Below are positions 1 to 11,519 of a DNA stretch of 64,000 nt, piece by piece. This DNA comes from Sva-07 sp963717385. GTDB taxonomy: Bacteria > Actinomycetota > Acidimicrobiia > Acidimicrobiales > Ilumatobacteraceae. How positions within the stretch are numbered: position 1 is the stretch's first letter; each line of letters starts with the position of its first letter. Below the pieces are notes generated by a model that searched no databases, had not been told where the DNA came from, and saw nothing but the letters and a program-made list of their open reading frames with translations. The translations under genes were made by a program, and so were the position numbers. The DNA is taken from NCBI GenBank assembly GCA_963717385.1, contig CAVQWE010000006.1:480815-544814 (forward strand), written 5' to 3'.

Positions 1-1902
1 CGACGCCGAGGCGTGGGCACGACTGATTGCGGAGGCCGGAGCTGGATACAGCGTCTTCGTGGCCAAACACCACGACGGCTGGTCGTGGTGGGATGCCCCG
101 GGTTCCGAGCGGACGATGCTGCACGATGGTCCGAAGCGCAACGTGCTCGCCGAGTTCGCTGCAGCCTGTGAACGCAACGACATCGTGTTCGGCAGCTACT
201 ACTCGTTGCTCGACTGGGGCGACCCTCGCTTTCCGGATCCGAGCTACGTCAGCGAGGTGCTCCACCCGCACGTGATCGATCTCGTCGAGCGTTACGGGGC
301 GAGCGTCCTGTGGGGTGATGGACACTGGGGCCACGGGTCCGACCTCTGGCGCACGAGCGATCTGCTCGAGCAGATCTGGAAGATCGATCCGAATGTCATC
401 GTCAACGACCGCTGGTCGGCGGCGACCGGAGATGTTCCCGCCGGAGGTCCGCCGCCGGTGCAGACCTTCGAGCACGACGCTCCCGACACGATCATCGAGA
501 CCCCTTGGGAGCTGTATCGTGGAATCGGTTCGAGCTTCTGTCACAACCGAGCCGAGCGGGCCGAGCATCACCTCTCGGGCTTCGACATCGTGGCGCTGCT
601 GACCGAAGTGGTCGCCAAGGGCGGCCACCTCCTACTGAACGTCGGCCCGGCGGCCGACGGCACCATTCCCGAGCTGCAACGCCGACCGCTGCTCGAAGCC
701 GGTGGCTGGATCCGTTCGCATCAGCGACTGATCGACGAAGCGGTGCCATGGGACCTCTGGGGCGGCGACGACGTCCGGTACCTGAGCCTCGACGGTCGGG
801 TCCACGCGGTCGACCTCGCCGGACGCGGCCATCTCAGCGCCTTGACGCCCGATCGATACCGCGTCGAGTCGGTCGAACTCGAAGGTGCCACCGTCCGATT
901 CCGCCAGGACGAGGACGGCACTCATCTCGACGTCGCCAAACCTTCCTTCGAGCGACGTAGCCGCGCTCGGTCGTGCCACCGAGATCACCGTCTACGAACT
1001 CGTCGTCGTCGAGGTCGAGCGCCCTGCCGAGCTCTTCGCTCCCGCGCCCCGCCAGGCGATCGAACTCGCCCCGTTGCTCCGTGGCGCCGCTCCCGGCGAC
1101 ATCGTGCAGTTGGGCGATGGCCGGTATCTCGGGCCCGTCACGGTTCCGCCTGGCGTGATCGTGCGCGGGTTGGGCGGCACGCGCACCACGATCGACGGAA
1201 CAGGTTCGACGGCGGTGGTCCTCGAGCGCAACGCCCGCCTCGAGCACCTCCGCGTGACCGCAGGACCCGATCGGGTCGCTTGGTTTCCGAGTCCGGTCGT
1301 CGAGGTTCGCGGGCCATACGCCACGGTGCTCGGCTGTCGTCTCGACGGCCATGTGATGGTCCACGCAGATGGCGTCGTGGTGCGAGCGACCAGTGCTGCG
1401 GGCGTGGTGGCTGATGGGGCCGACCGCCTCACGATCTCACGATGTCAGTTCCGTGGGATGCGCTGGGACGTGGGGGTACACCTCGTCGGGGGAACCGGCC
1501 ACGAGATCGATTCGTGCGAGTTGAGCAATCACCTGTGCGCGATCCGTGCTCACCGACACCACCGGCACGATCGTGCGCGGCAACAACGCCACGGCCCGCT
1601 GGTGGGGAATCCATCTCGAGCAGACCGAGGGCGCACACGTCTACGGCAACTTCATCGACCACACGATGCGCGGTGTCGACATCGACGGTGGCACACAGGC
1701 AGTCATCGATGGCAACGCCGTGTGCGACGGCGACAGCGGCTGCATCGTCGAATGGGGTGCATCCGATTGCCAGGTCAGCGGCAACCGTTGGGAACGCTGC
1801 CGAATCGGAGTGCTCGCATGGGATGTCGTTGGACTCCATGCCCACGACAACAAGGCCATCGACCTCCACGAACCGGACGCCGCCCACGCCACCGGCCCCT
1901 GA
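1..1902 (+). CDS. Alpha-L-fucosidase (GH29) with C-terminal parallel beta-helix domain; 5' partial, two frameshifts
   Basis: The gene enters the window already open (reading from base 2) and shows the GH29 hallmarks: AKHHDG early, then LWGDGHWG carrying the likely Asp nucleophile. Fucosidases release terminal L-fucose. The fucosidase C-terminal sandwich ends near base 1010 (EITVYELV). The chain continues after a frameshift near 945 into a second module with Gly/Asn/Asp-rich repeats (GRYLGPVTVPPGVIVRG) typical of right-handed parallel beta-helix domains (NosD/pectate-lyase-like). A second frameshift near 1545 precedes the last ~118 residues. The two modules form one protein only if both shifts are sequencing errors; the gap-free continuity of sense across each shift favours that. 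The stop codon lies at the base of a long hairpin. Substrate and secretion cannot be judged because the N terminus is missing. Confidence 0.75.
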
Positions 1903-1935
1903 CGTACACGATGTGTCGGACACATCGTGTACGTC
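1901..1935. terminator. Perfect 35-base palindromic hairpin between convergent genes
   Basis: The arms GACGTACACGATGTGTC (1901-1917) and its exact reverse complement (1919-1935) flank a single base. It touches the fucosidase stop and lies 10 bases from the typA stop on the other strand, so it probably terminates transcription in both directions. There is no T tract, as is common in GC-rich actinobacteria. Confidence 0.8.
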
Positions 1936-1944
1936 GGGCGGAGT

Positions 1945-3884
<1,940 letters not shown>

Positions 3885-3943
3885 GACATGCCACGCTATC
3901 GCCGATTCACGAACGAACGATCCCGGCCCACAGCGCACGGGTG

Positions 3944-3959
3944 ATACCCCTTGGGGTAT
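3944..3959. promoter_or_regulatory. Perfect palindrome ATACCCCTTGGGGTAT, CsoR/CstR-family operator, overlapping a -10 box
   Basis: The 16-base perfect palindrome has the TACCC...GGGTA form used by the CsoR/RcnR/CstR repressor family, which senses Cu(I), Ni/Co or persulfides. The -10-like TATGAT (3957-3962) overlaps its right arm, and a GTG start follows 6 nt later at 3969, so bound repressor would block transcription of the downstream TauE gene. In known cst loci a TauE exporter is under CstR control. No csoR/cstR gene is in the window. The assignment is by motif only. Confidence 0.65.
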
Positions 3960-3968
3960 GATGAGGAG

Positions 3969-4832
3969 GTGCGTGCACTGCTGGCCTCTCCATTGGGGTT
4001 CCTCATCGGGTTGTCGCTCGGCGCGCTCGGTGGCGGTGGATCGATCCTCGCCGTCCCAGCACTGGTGTACGCCGCAGGACAGGACCCGAAAGCGGCCACC
4101 ACGACATCCCTCGTGCTCGTCACGATCACGGCCCTGATCGGGATGATCCCTCACTGGCGCGCCGGGCGAGTGCGTTTCGTCGCCGGCACCGTGTTCGGAC
4201 TCGCCGGCATCGGCGGCTCGCTCCTCGGTTCAGCCTGGAATGAAGCCGTCGACGAAGACGTCTTGCTGCTCGCCTTCTCGGCCTTGATGCTGGTTGCCGC
4301 CTACGCAATGTGGCGGCGTCTACCGAAGAACGTGGCACCCCAGGACTCGCCGGCCCCCGGCGACGGGCCGGCGGTCCGATCGGTCGGCGCGGCCGCCAGG
4401 TCCACCGATGAAGGGCAACTCGACACTGCACCGCAGACCGTCGCCGTCCGCTTCGATCTCGCGACGACCGCCAAGGTGGTCGTCGCCGGCTCGTTCGTCG
4501 GTCTGCTGACCGGGTTCTTCGGCGTCGGTGGCGGATTCGTGATCGTTCCAGCGCTCGTGCTCGCCCTCGGTTTCTCGATGCCCGATGCGGTCGGGACGTC
4601 GCTGCTCGTGATTGCGGTGAACTCGACGGTGGCGCTCACCACTCGGCTGCCAGGGGGATCGATCGAGTGGGGTGTGATCCTGCCGTTCACGATCGCCAGT
4701 CTGATCGGCGTGTTCGTCGGCAGCCGCCTGGCCAGTACCCGCGACCCGAGTTTCCTGCAGAAGTGGTTCATCGGCTTCCTCGTCGTGATCGCTGCCTACA
4801 CCGCGGTGAGTTCGCTGCTCGCCCTGCTCTAG
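3969..4832 (+). CDS. TauE/SafE family sulfite/organosulfur exporter
   Basis: This is an integral membrane protein of about 287 residues with the duplicated TauE/SafE architecture. It has two glycine-rich halves ([18 protein letters not shown] near the N terminus, [18 protein letters not shown] near residue 175), each followed by several hydrophobic helices. A hydrophilic Pro/Ala linker lies around residues 115-155. The family exports sulfite, sulfoacetate or related anions. The GTG at 3969 is chosen over an in-frame TTG at 3951 because TATGAT sits 6 nt upstream and the earlier codon lies inside the palindromic operator. The operator suggests repression relieved by copper or, more likely given the TauE family, by persulfide. 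The substrate is not determined. Confidence 0.85.
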   Translation: MRALLASPLGFLIGLSLGALGGGGSILAVPALVYAAGQDPKAATTTSLVLVTITALIGMIPHWRAGRVRFVAGTVFGLAGIGGSLLGSAWNEAVDEDVLLLAFSALMLVAAYAMWRRLPKNVAPQDSPAPGDGPAVRSVGAAARSTDEGQLDTAPQTVAVRFDLATTAKVVVAGSFVGLLTGFFGVGGGFVIVPALVLALGFSMPDAVGTSLLVIAVNSTVALTTRLPGGSIEWGVILPFTIASLIGVFVGSRLASTRDPSFLQKWFIGFLVVIAAYTAVSSLLALL

Positions 4833-5013
4833 CGCTTCCTGTCCGACTCGCTGGTTGCGCCTCGCTGGTGGGCACCATCACGCTCAGCCTGCGGCGTCGC
4901 GACCTGCTCCAGCGGGCACGGGTGAGCCTCGGCGACTCGGTCGACGATCTGCTCGCCGAAGACGCCGCCACCGGCGAAGCGGGCACCGTCGACTGACGCG
5001 TTCCCCATCTCCA

Positions 5014-5060
5014 TTCTCGTGAACAAGTTGCGGACTATGTGCGCACCTTGTTCACGAGAA
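5014..5060. repeat. 14-base perfect inverted repeat in the 280-base gap after the TauE gene
   Basis: The arms TTCTCGTGAACAAG (5014-5027) and CTTGTTCACGAGAA (5047-5060) are perfect and are separated by 19 bases. The repeat lies in an otherwise gene-free stretch (4833-5112) and ends about 40 bases before the promoter hexamer of the next gene. It may be the terminator of the TauE gene or a dispersed palindromic repeat. The rest of the gap shows no convincing gene. Confidence 0.6.
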
Positions 5061-5112
5061 CAGCGTGGACGGGGCCACCAGTCGCCCCCGGCGCAGCGTC
5101 TACGGTTGGTCA

Positions 5113-6486
5113 ATGACGTCGATCGACGACATCCCGCAGACGCGGTACGCCCGGGTGGACGGTCTGCGCATCGCCTATCAGCGCTTCGGTGTGGTCGGGG
5201 GTGTTCGCACGGTCATCATTCCTGGGCTGGTGAGCAACATCGATCTGGCGTGGGATCACGAGACGTACCGTCGGGCATTCGACCACATGCGCCGCCATCT
5301 CGATTGCGTCCACTTCGACAAACGGGGCATGGGCCTGTCGGACCGCTTCGACGATGCTCCGACGATCGCTGAGCGATCGCGCGACATCGAGGCGGTCATG
5401 GATGCACTCGAATGGGAGTCGGCGTGCATCGTGGGGATCTCCGAAGGTGGGGCGATGGCCCGCCACTTCGCCGGCAGTCATCCGGATCGGGTGGACGCAG
5501 TTGCGCTTGTCGGCACGATGTGTGACGACGCTCGCCGGGCACGCGCTGAGGTGCTGAGCGGGGAACGTTGGCGTCCTGATGACGAGATGGCGGTGACGTG
5601 GATGGCCATGGTCGAGACCTGGGGTGAAGACGCACGTCCCATGCTCGAGCAGTTCGCTCCCTCTCAGGTCGACAACGACAGCTTCGTGCGGTGGACCAAT
5701 CGGTTCAACCGTCTCGCGGTCTCACCCGGATCGTTGCTGAACCAGCTACTCAGCATCTCGAGCCATCACCGGTGCGATCCCGGACGTTGCGAGCAGAGCA
5801 TCCCGACACTCATCGTGCATGGCGAAGGCGATCGGATCCTGCCGATCGGGAACGGTCGAGCGCTCGCCGAGCAGATGCCCCACGCCACCTATGTCGAGTT
5901 GCCTGGCGAGGACCACATGTTCGTCGCATCGCGGAATTGGCGGGAGTTCATCGATCCGGTGATCCAGTTGTTCACCGGTCGAGGCACCCACGATCGCAAA
6001 CCGAGCGTCGCTTCGCCACCGTGCTCTTCACCGACATCGTCGATTCGACGGCACGCGGTCGCGATGCGGGCGACGAATCGTGGGCCGAACTCCTCGCCAG
6101 CCACGACCGGATCAGCCCGTCGAGTGATCGGCGACTCCGGTGGACGTGTCGTGAAATCGACAGGCGACGGCGTGCTCGCGATCTGGGACGTGCCGTCGCA
6201 GGCGGTTGCCGCCGCGTCGCAGTTGCGCGGCGACATCGCGGCGATCGGCGTCGACCTGCGGATGGGGCTCCACGTCGGCGAGATCGAGGTGCACCCCGAC
6301 CTCGACATCTCCGGCGCTGCAGTCAACCTTGCGGCACGCATCGAGGCATCTGCCGGACCGAGCGAGATCCTCGTCTCGTCGACCATGAAGGACATGCTCC
6401 TCGGGTCGTCGTTCGTCCTCGACGATCGTGGGCCACACGAGCTGAAGGGAATCGACGGTTCGTGGACCCTCTTCGCACTGGCGTGA
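5113..6486 (+). CDS. Alpha/beta hydrolase fused to class III adenylate/guanylate cyclase (two compensating frameshifts)
   Basis: The N-terminal ~290 residues are an alpha/beta hydrolase: VHFDKRGMGLSDR, nucleophile elbow GISEGGA, late Asp/His in VHGEGDRI and GEDHMF. A cyclase homology domain follows with FTDIVDST (metal Asp), STGDGVLA (second Asp) and ISGAAVNLAARIE (Asn/Arg transition-state region). The segment from about 5995 to 6115 reads in another frame (RFATVLFTDIVDSTARG) and then returns, so two indels of opposite sign lie inside the cyclase domain. The product should be cAMP or cGMP, and the hydrolase part may act as a ligand sensor. This architecture is common in mycobacteria and Acidimicrobiia. 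The ATG at 5113 has TACGGT 6 nt upstream (5101-5106). The stop is 4 nt before the next cyclase gene. Confidence 0.82.
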   Translation: MTSIDDIPQTRYARVDGLRIAYQRFGVVGGVRTVIIPGLVSNIDLAWDHETYRRAFDHMRRHLDCVHFDKRGMGLSDRFDDAPTIAERSRDIEAVMDALEWESACIVGISEGGAMARHFAGSHPDRVDAVALVGTMCDDARRARAEVLSGERWRPDDEMAVTWMAMVETWGEDARPMLEQFAPSQVDNDSFVRWTNRFNRLAVSPGSLLNQLLSISSHHRCDPGRCEQSIPTLIVHGEGDRILPIGNGRALAEQMPHATYVELPGEDHMFVASRNWREFIDPVIQLFTGRGTHDRKPSVASPPCSSPTSSIRRHAVAMRATNRGPNSSPATTGSARRVIGDSGGRVVKSTGDGVLAIWDVPSQAVAAASQLRGDIAAIGVDLRMGLHVGEIEVHPDLDISGAAVNLAARIEASAGPSEILVSSTMKDMLLGSSFVLDDRGPHELKGIDGSWTLFALA

Positions 6487-6490
6487 CGAC

Positions 6491-9220
6491 GTGACAGCGC
6501 ACGATCCAACCGATGGTGCCCCGACCGGGTTGGTGTCGTTCTTGTTCACCGATGTCGAGGGCTCGACGCGGCTGTGGCAGCAACACCCTGTCGAGATGTC
6601 GGCGGCTTTGGAGCGTCACGACGCAGTGATGCGCGAGGCGATCGGCTCGCAGGGCGGCTACGTGTTCTCGACGGCCGGCGATGCATTCGCAGCCGCCTTC
6701 CACACCCCGAACCGTGCGGTCGATGCCGCAGTCAACGCCCAACGCGCACTCCTCGACGAGCCGTGGCCAGGCGATGTCCGCATCCGGGTGCGTATGGGGG
6801 TCCACACCGGTGAGGCGGTGGAACGCGACGGCGACTACTTCGGCTCCACGTTGAACCGAGGTGCCCGGGTGATGTCGGCCGGTCACGGTGGGCAGATCCT
6901 GCTGACCTCGAGCACGCACGGCAGGCTCGACGACACACGCGTGACGTCGATCGATCTCGGCGAGCACGCGCTTCGAGACATCGACGGCACCGAACGCATC
7001 TTCCAGGTCGTGGCCGATGGCCTCGACGCCGACTTTCCCGAGATCCGCACGTCGAACGATGGCAGGACCCGCCTGCCGACCCAACGATCGAGCCTGATCG
7101 GACGCGACGACGACATCGCCAACGTCCGTCGGCGGCTCCTCGACGCCCGCTTGGTGACCCTGACGGGGGCGGGTGGTTGCGGCAAGACCCGTCTCTCGAT
7201 CGAGGTCGCCGGACGAGAGAGCCAGACCTTCGTCGACGGTGCGTTCTTCGTCGACCTGGCCCGCATCGCCGACGACGACGAAGTTGCGGATGCGTTCGCT
7301 ACCGGTATCGACTTCGTGCCGGACAACTCGGCTCCGACCGTGCAACAGATCAAACGGCGTATCGGGTCCAAGACGATGCTGCTCGTGGTCGACAACTGCG
7401 AGCACCTCATCGACGAGACAGCCGATCAGGTCGACGGGCTCCTCGCTGCGTGCCCGAACCTTCGGGTGCTCGCGACGAGCCGGGAACCACTCGATGTCGA
7501 CGGTGAGGTCGTGGTGCGGGTGCAGTCGCTCGACGTCGACGCCGATCACGGCCGCTCGCCCGCCGTACGCCTGTTCCTCGACCGCGCGAACGACGCCGGG
7601 GTCGAACTGTTGGCAGACGACGACACGACGATCGCCACGATCTGCGAGCGCCTCGACGGCCTCCCACTCGCGATCGAACTCGCCGCAGCTCGCACGACGG
7701 TGCTGTCGCCGGCGCAGATCCTCGAGCGCCTCACCGACCGGTTCACGCTGCTGACCGGCGGCCGCCGCCGCACTCGCGGTCGTCAACAAACGCTCGAAGC
7801 GACCATCGACTGGAGCTACGACCTTCTCACCCCAGCCGAGCAGGACGCATTGAGACGGATCTCGGTGATGCCCGCAGCATTCGATCTCGCGCTCGCGAGC
7901 GCAGTACTCGGGGAGACCCCCGCGCACACCGTCGATCAACTCGAAGCACTCGTCGCTCGTTCGTTGCTGCACACTGTTCGGGGCGACGGGTCAGGCGAGG
8001 TCCGATACCGGCTGTTGGAGACGATCCGTGTCTACGCATATCAGCGCCTGGTCGACGCCGGTGACGCCGAGGCGACCCGCGACCGGCACGCCGAGCACCT
8101 CGCGGACCGGCTCGATGCCTCTCCGACCGCGATGTCGATGCTGACCGAACACCACCTGCTCGCCGACGATGCGCTACTCGCTATCGACTGGGCCCACAGC
8201 CGCGACGACCGCCTGCTGGGCGCTCGCCTCGTCTCGGGTGCGAGCCCGATCTTCATCGGGCGCGGCCTCAGCGACAAGGGCAGACAGCTCCACGAGTGGG
8301 CAGCCGACGGTCGACGACCCGATCCTGCGCAGCACGGTCCTTGCGAGCCACGCGCTGCTGGCGATCGCCAGTAGCGCCGGTGGTGCGTACGCGAAGCTTG
8401 CCCGCCGAGCCCTGGATGTCGCTGGCGATCGGCCGTTTGCCCGCCGAGTGTGGTGCTACATGTACCAGGCCCTCGAGCTGACATTCATCGACCCCGCGGG
8501 AGCGCGGAGACTCCTTCAAGCCGCCCAGGAGGAACTGGACAGATCGCGCCCGGACCCGAACGCCGACACCGGAATCGTTCTCTTCACGGCCCCCCTGTCG
8601 ATCTGGGAGCGCGACTACCGCACAGCGTTGGCTGCAAGCGCCGGCAGTCTTGGCCAGCCTCGCCTGGATCCTCTGGTGGGGATGAACCTCCACGGCGCAC
8701 ACCTGCTTGCTGCGTTGTTGTGTGAGGACCACGACGCCATGAATCACCACCTCACCGACCCCGACATCGAAGCGATGCGCCAGCAGTGGCTCGAGGGGCG
8801 CGCCGAGGCGAGCACTGGCTGCTCAGCTACGAGGCAATCCGGTGCGCAGCGCTCGCGTGGACAGGCGAGTTCGAATCGGCGCGACGGAACCTCGCGGACG
8901 CCTCGGCGATGATCGGCACCGACGCAATGTCAGGGCTCGACGCCGACCTGCTGGGAGCCTTCGCATGGGTGTGCCTGGCAGCCGGCGAAGTCGACCGTGC
9001 CAGAGAGCTGCTCGACGACACCTACGCGATGGCTCGATCACCGAACACCCATCTGCTGCTGACCGAGGCCCGCGAGCGGGCAAACGGGATCACCGATGCG
9101 ACGATCGAGTCACGCAACGCCGAGGGCGCCCGCTGGTACCTGCTGCTCGACACGATCCGCGCCGAGCGCCGCACCCAACGCATGATCGACAGCGAACTCG
9201 ACCGACTCCATCTCAGGTAG
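6491..9220 (+). CDS. Class III cyclase - NB-ARC-like ATPase - TPR regulator (two frameshifts)
   Basis: A cyclase domain (FLFTDVEGSTRLW, FSTAGDAF, GSTLNRGARVMS, residues ~10-165) is followed by an STAND-type ATPase with P-loop LTGAGGCGKTR near residue 225, Walker B MLLVVDNCEH and GLPLAIELAAARTTVLSP. About 400 residues of helical TPR-like repeats complete the ~909-residue protein. No C-terminal HTH is seen, so the output is presumably the nucleotide second messenger. Frameshifts occur near 8310 and 8800, where sense continues in another frame (PILRSTVLASHALLAI; HWLLSYEAIRCAAL). The GTG at 6491 follows the previous gene by 4 nt, so the two cyclases probably form one transcript. Confidence 0.8.
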
Positions 9221-9395
9221 CGGCCCCGGTGGCGCCGCTCCTCACGACGGTCTGGCGACCACCACGTGGCCACGCCGGTCGAGCACCTCGTGGTCGGATG
9301 GGAACGCCGAGTGGGTGACCGATGCGCAGCGCCCGTTCGGCGATCGCCGCCCGAGTCAGGTGTGCCCTTCTGCAGCCGACGAGCGACATGTGCAG

Positions 9396-9893
9396 TCACT
9401 CGACGCGGTGGTAGTACTGCTTCGACCAAACGGCGAGCGGATTCTCGCCGCGGTCGGCCAGCGGCATACGCCAGGTCGTGACGTCGCTGTCGGCCAACAC
9501 GAGCCGGTACAGCGCCCGTTTCTCGCCGATCGTGTCGGCCAGGTAGGCATCGGCAAATCGCTCAGGGGTGTAGCGGCACGCAATCGATCGGTAGAGGTCG
9601 CGCCATCGGTCGTCGTCGCCGAGATCGTGCACCAACTCGGCTCGGCCGCGAGCGATCAGCTTGCGCATCGGGTGCGTCGACTCGTCGATGGTCGCACACA
9701 CCGCCGGGTCGGCCCGCAGGTCCGCCAGCCACGCGGATCTGGCACGAGGCGTGAACCAGATCGCCCCATCACGAGCCATGAACCAGATGGGGACCACCCG
9801 CGGCATCCCATCGGTCCCGAACGTTCCGAGGCGCAGCAAGTGTCCGGGTTCGTCGAGGAACCCGTCGAGTTCGTCGATCGTCAGACCAGGCAT
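9396..9893 (-). CDS. Pyridoxamine 5'-phosphate oxidase/F420-type split-barrel protein
   Basis: The 165-residue protein has the N-terminal pattern of PPOX-like flavin or F420 split barrels: LRLGTFGTDGMPRVVPIWF, then AIWFTPRARSAWLADLRADP and CATIDES. Relatives use FMN or F420 to reduce diverse substrates, or bind haem; the substrate here is unknown. The ATG at 9893 gives the standard domain start. It lies 16 bases downstream of the acyl-CoA synthetase stop on the same strand, so the two are likely co-transcribed. The 175 bases between this gene and the convergent cyclase gene (9221-9395) show nothing convincing. Confidence 0.75.
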   Translation of the reverse strand: MPGLTIDELDGFLDEPGHLLRLGTFGTDGMPRVVPIWFMARDGAIWFTPRARSAWLADLRADPAVCATIDESTHPMRKLIARGRAELVHDLGDDDRWRDLYRSIACRYTPERFADAYLADTIGEKRALYRLVLADSDVTTWRMPLADRGENPLAVWSKQYYHRVE

Positions 9894-9909
9894 GATCGGC
9901 CTCGTTCGA

Positions 9910-11475
9910 TCAGCCGACCCGCCGCTCGTGACCTTCCCAGAACGGTTCGCGGAGGTCCTTCTTGAGGATCTTGCCACTGGGGTTCCGCGGCAGCACGTCG
10001 GTCCAGTCGACGCTGGTGGGACACTTGAACGTGGCGAGACGTTGCTTGGCATAGGCGATGATCTCGTCCTCGGTGACCTCCGAGTCGGGCGCCTTGACCA
10101 CGATGGCCTTGCCGGTCTCGCCCCACTTCTCGTGCGGCACTCCGATCACTGCGACGTCCGCGATACCGGGGTGACCCATCAGGACGTTCTCGACCTCGGC
10201 GGGATACACGTTCTCACCGCCGGACACGATCATGTCCTTCACACGGTCGTGGATGTAGACGTAGCCGTCGGCATCGACGTAGCCGGCGTCGCCGGTCTTG
10301 AACCAGCCATCGGCGTCGATCGCCTCGGCGGTCGCCTCGGGCATGTTCCAGTATCCCTTCATCACCTGCGGCGAGCGCACCAGGATCTCACCGACGGCAC
10401 CTGTCTCGCAGTCGGCACCGTCGTCGCCGACGATGCGTAGCTCCACACCGGGACCGGGGACACCACACGAGCGAAGCCGGTGCTTGTTGGGGCTGTCGGG
10501 CTCATGGTCCTCGGGCGGCAGGTTGACGACGCCACCCGTGGTCTCGGTCAGACCGTACGCCTGCCAGAACTTGCACGGCTTGAACAGCTCGACGCACTTC
10601 GACAGCACGTCCTCGCTGATCGGTGACGCCCCGTACACCATGATCTTCAGGCTCGAGAAGTCGGCATCCTCCACGCCGGGCACCAGGAGGATGAACTGCA
10701 ACGCGACCGGTACGAGCAGTGCGTGGGTCACGCGCAGCTCGGCGATCGTGGCGACCAGCGCCACCGGGTCGAGTTCACGGAAGATGATCGAGGTGCAGCC
10801 CTCGTACATCCCAGCGACCGCCCAGCCGCCTCCGGCGATGTGGAACAGCGGCATCGCCACGAGGTTCACCGACTCGGGTGTGAGCTCCCACAGCTCCTTG
10901 GCCATCGGCAGCAGACTGAAGAAGTTTGCGTTGGTGAGCATCACGCCCTTCGGGCGCCCGGTGGTGCCCGAGGAGTACAACTGGAACGCAACATCGTCGA
11001 GCGTCGAATCCGTTCCCGGGTCGATCGGGTCGAACGATGTGATCCATTCCTCGTAGTCGCGGAACTTCTCGTGGCCACCGATCACCAGGACCGTGGTGAC
11101 GTGAGTCAGATTGTCCGCGATCGCATCGAGGATCGGGACGAAGTCGGGGCCGACGACGAGCACCTTGGCCTCGGTGTCGTTGACGATGAACTCGACCTCA
11201 GGTGCAGCGAGGCGCCAGTTGACGTCGACGCAGACGGCGTTGATCATCGCCGCGCCGAACATCACCTCGAAGTGCTCGAAGCCGTTCTTGTCGAGGAACG
11301 CCACGCGCTCTTGCTCGCCCACACCCGCAGCCAGCAGCCCCTGCGCCGCCTGAGCCGACCGGTCGCGCAGCTCGGCCCAACTCCGCTGCTCGTCGCCGAG
11401 GATCAGTGCCGTCTTGTCCCCCTGCGCCTCGCCGTGCACGCGGATGACCCCTGCCAGATTCGTGATGTCCCCCAT
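9910..11475 (-). CDS. Acyl-CoA synthetase (AMP-forming, FadD type)
   Basis: The 521-residue enzyme is of the ANL superfamily and activates a carboxylic acid to its CoA thioester through an acyl-adenylate. All core motifs are present and the frame is intact: LYSSGTTGRPKG (A3 P-loop), YGLTETTGG (A5), GWFKTGDAGYVD (A7), DMIVSGGENVYPAEVE (A8) and PSGKILKKDLRE with the catalytic Lys (A10). The ATG at 11475 is preceded by TACTCT 7 nt upstream on the minus strand (11483-11488). It heads a minus-strand unit with the PPOX-like gene. Acyl specificity is not readable; P450, thiolase and ACAD neighbours suggest lipid or steroid side-chain catabolism. Confidence 0.9.
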   Translation of the reverse strand: MGDITNLAGVIRVHGEAQGDKTALILGDEQRSWAELRDRSAQAAQGLLAAGVGEQERVAFLDKNGFEHFEVMFGAAMINAVCVDVNWRLAAPEVEFIVNDTEAKVLVVGPDFVPILDAIADNLTHVTTVLVIGGHEKFRDYEEWITSFDPIDPGTDSTLDDVAFQLYSSGTTGRPKGVMLTNANFFSLLPMAKELWELTPESVNLVAMPLFHIAGGGWAVAGMYEGCTSIIFRELDPVALVATIAELRVTHALLVPVALQFILLVPGVEDADFSSLKIMVYGASPISEDVLSKCVELFKPCKFWQAYGLTETTGGVVNLPPEDHEPDSPNKHRLRSCGVPGPGVELRIVGDDGADCETGAVGEILVRSPQVMKGYWNMPEATAEAIDADGWFKTGDAGYVDADGYVYIHDRVKDMIVSGGENVYPAEVENVLMGHPGIADVAVIGVPHEKWGETGKAIVVKAPDSEVTEDEIIAYAKQRLATFKCPTSVDWTDVLPRNPSGKILKKDLREPFWEGHERRVG

Positions 11476-11519
11476 GCGGCGCAGAGTAGTACGCCGGTGG
11501 CGTGAGGTGAACCGGTCGC

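Noticed and set aside
4833..5012. Short frames in the gap after the TauE gene.
   Set aside because: No recognisable domain, no clear start signal and no conservation visible; only the later inverted repeat is reported.
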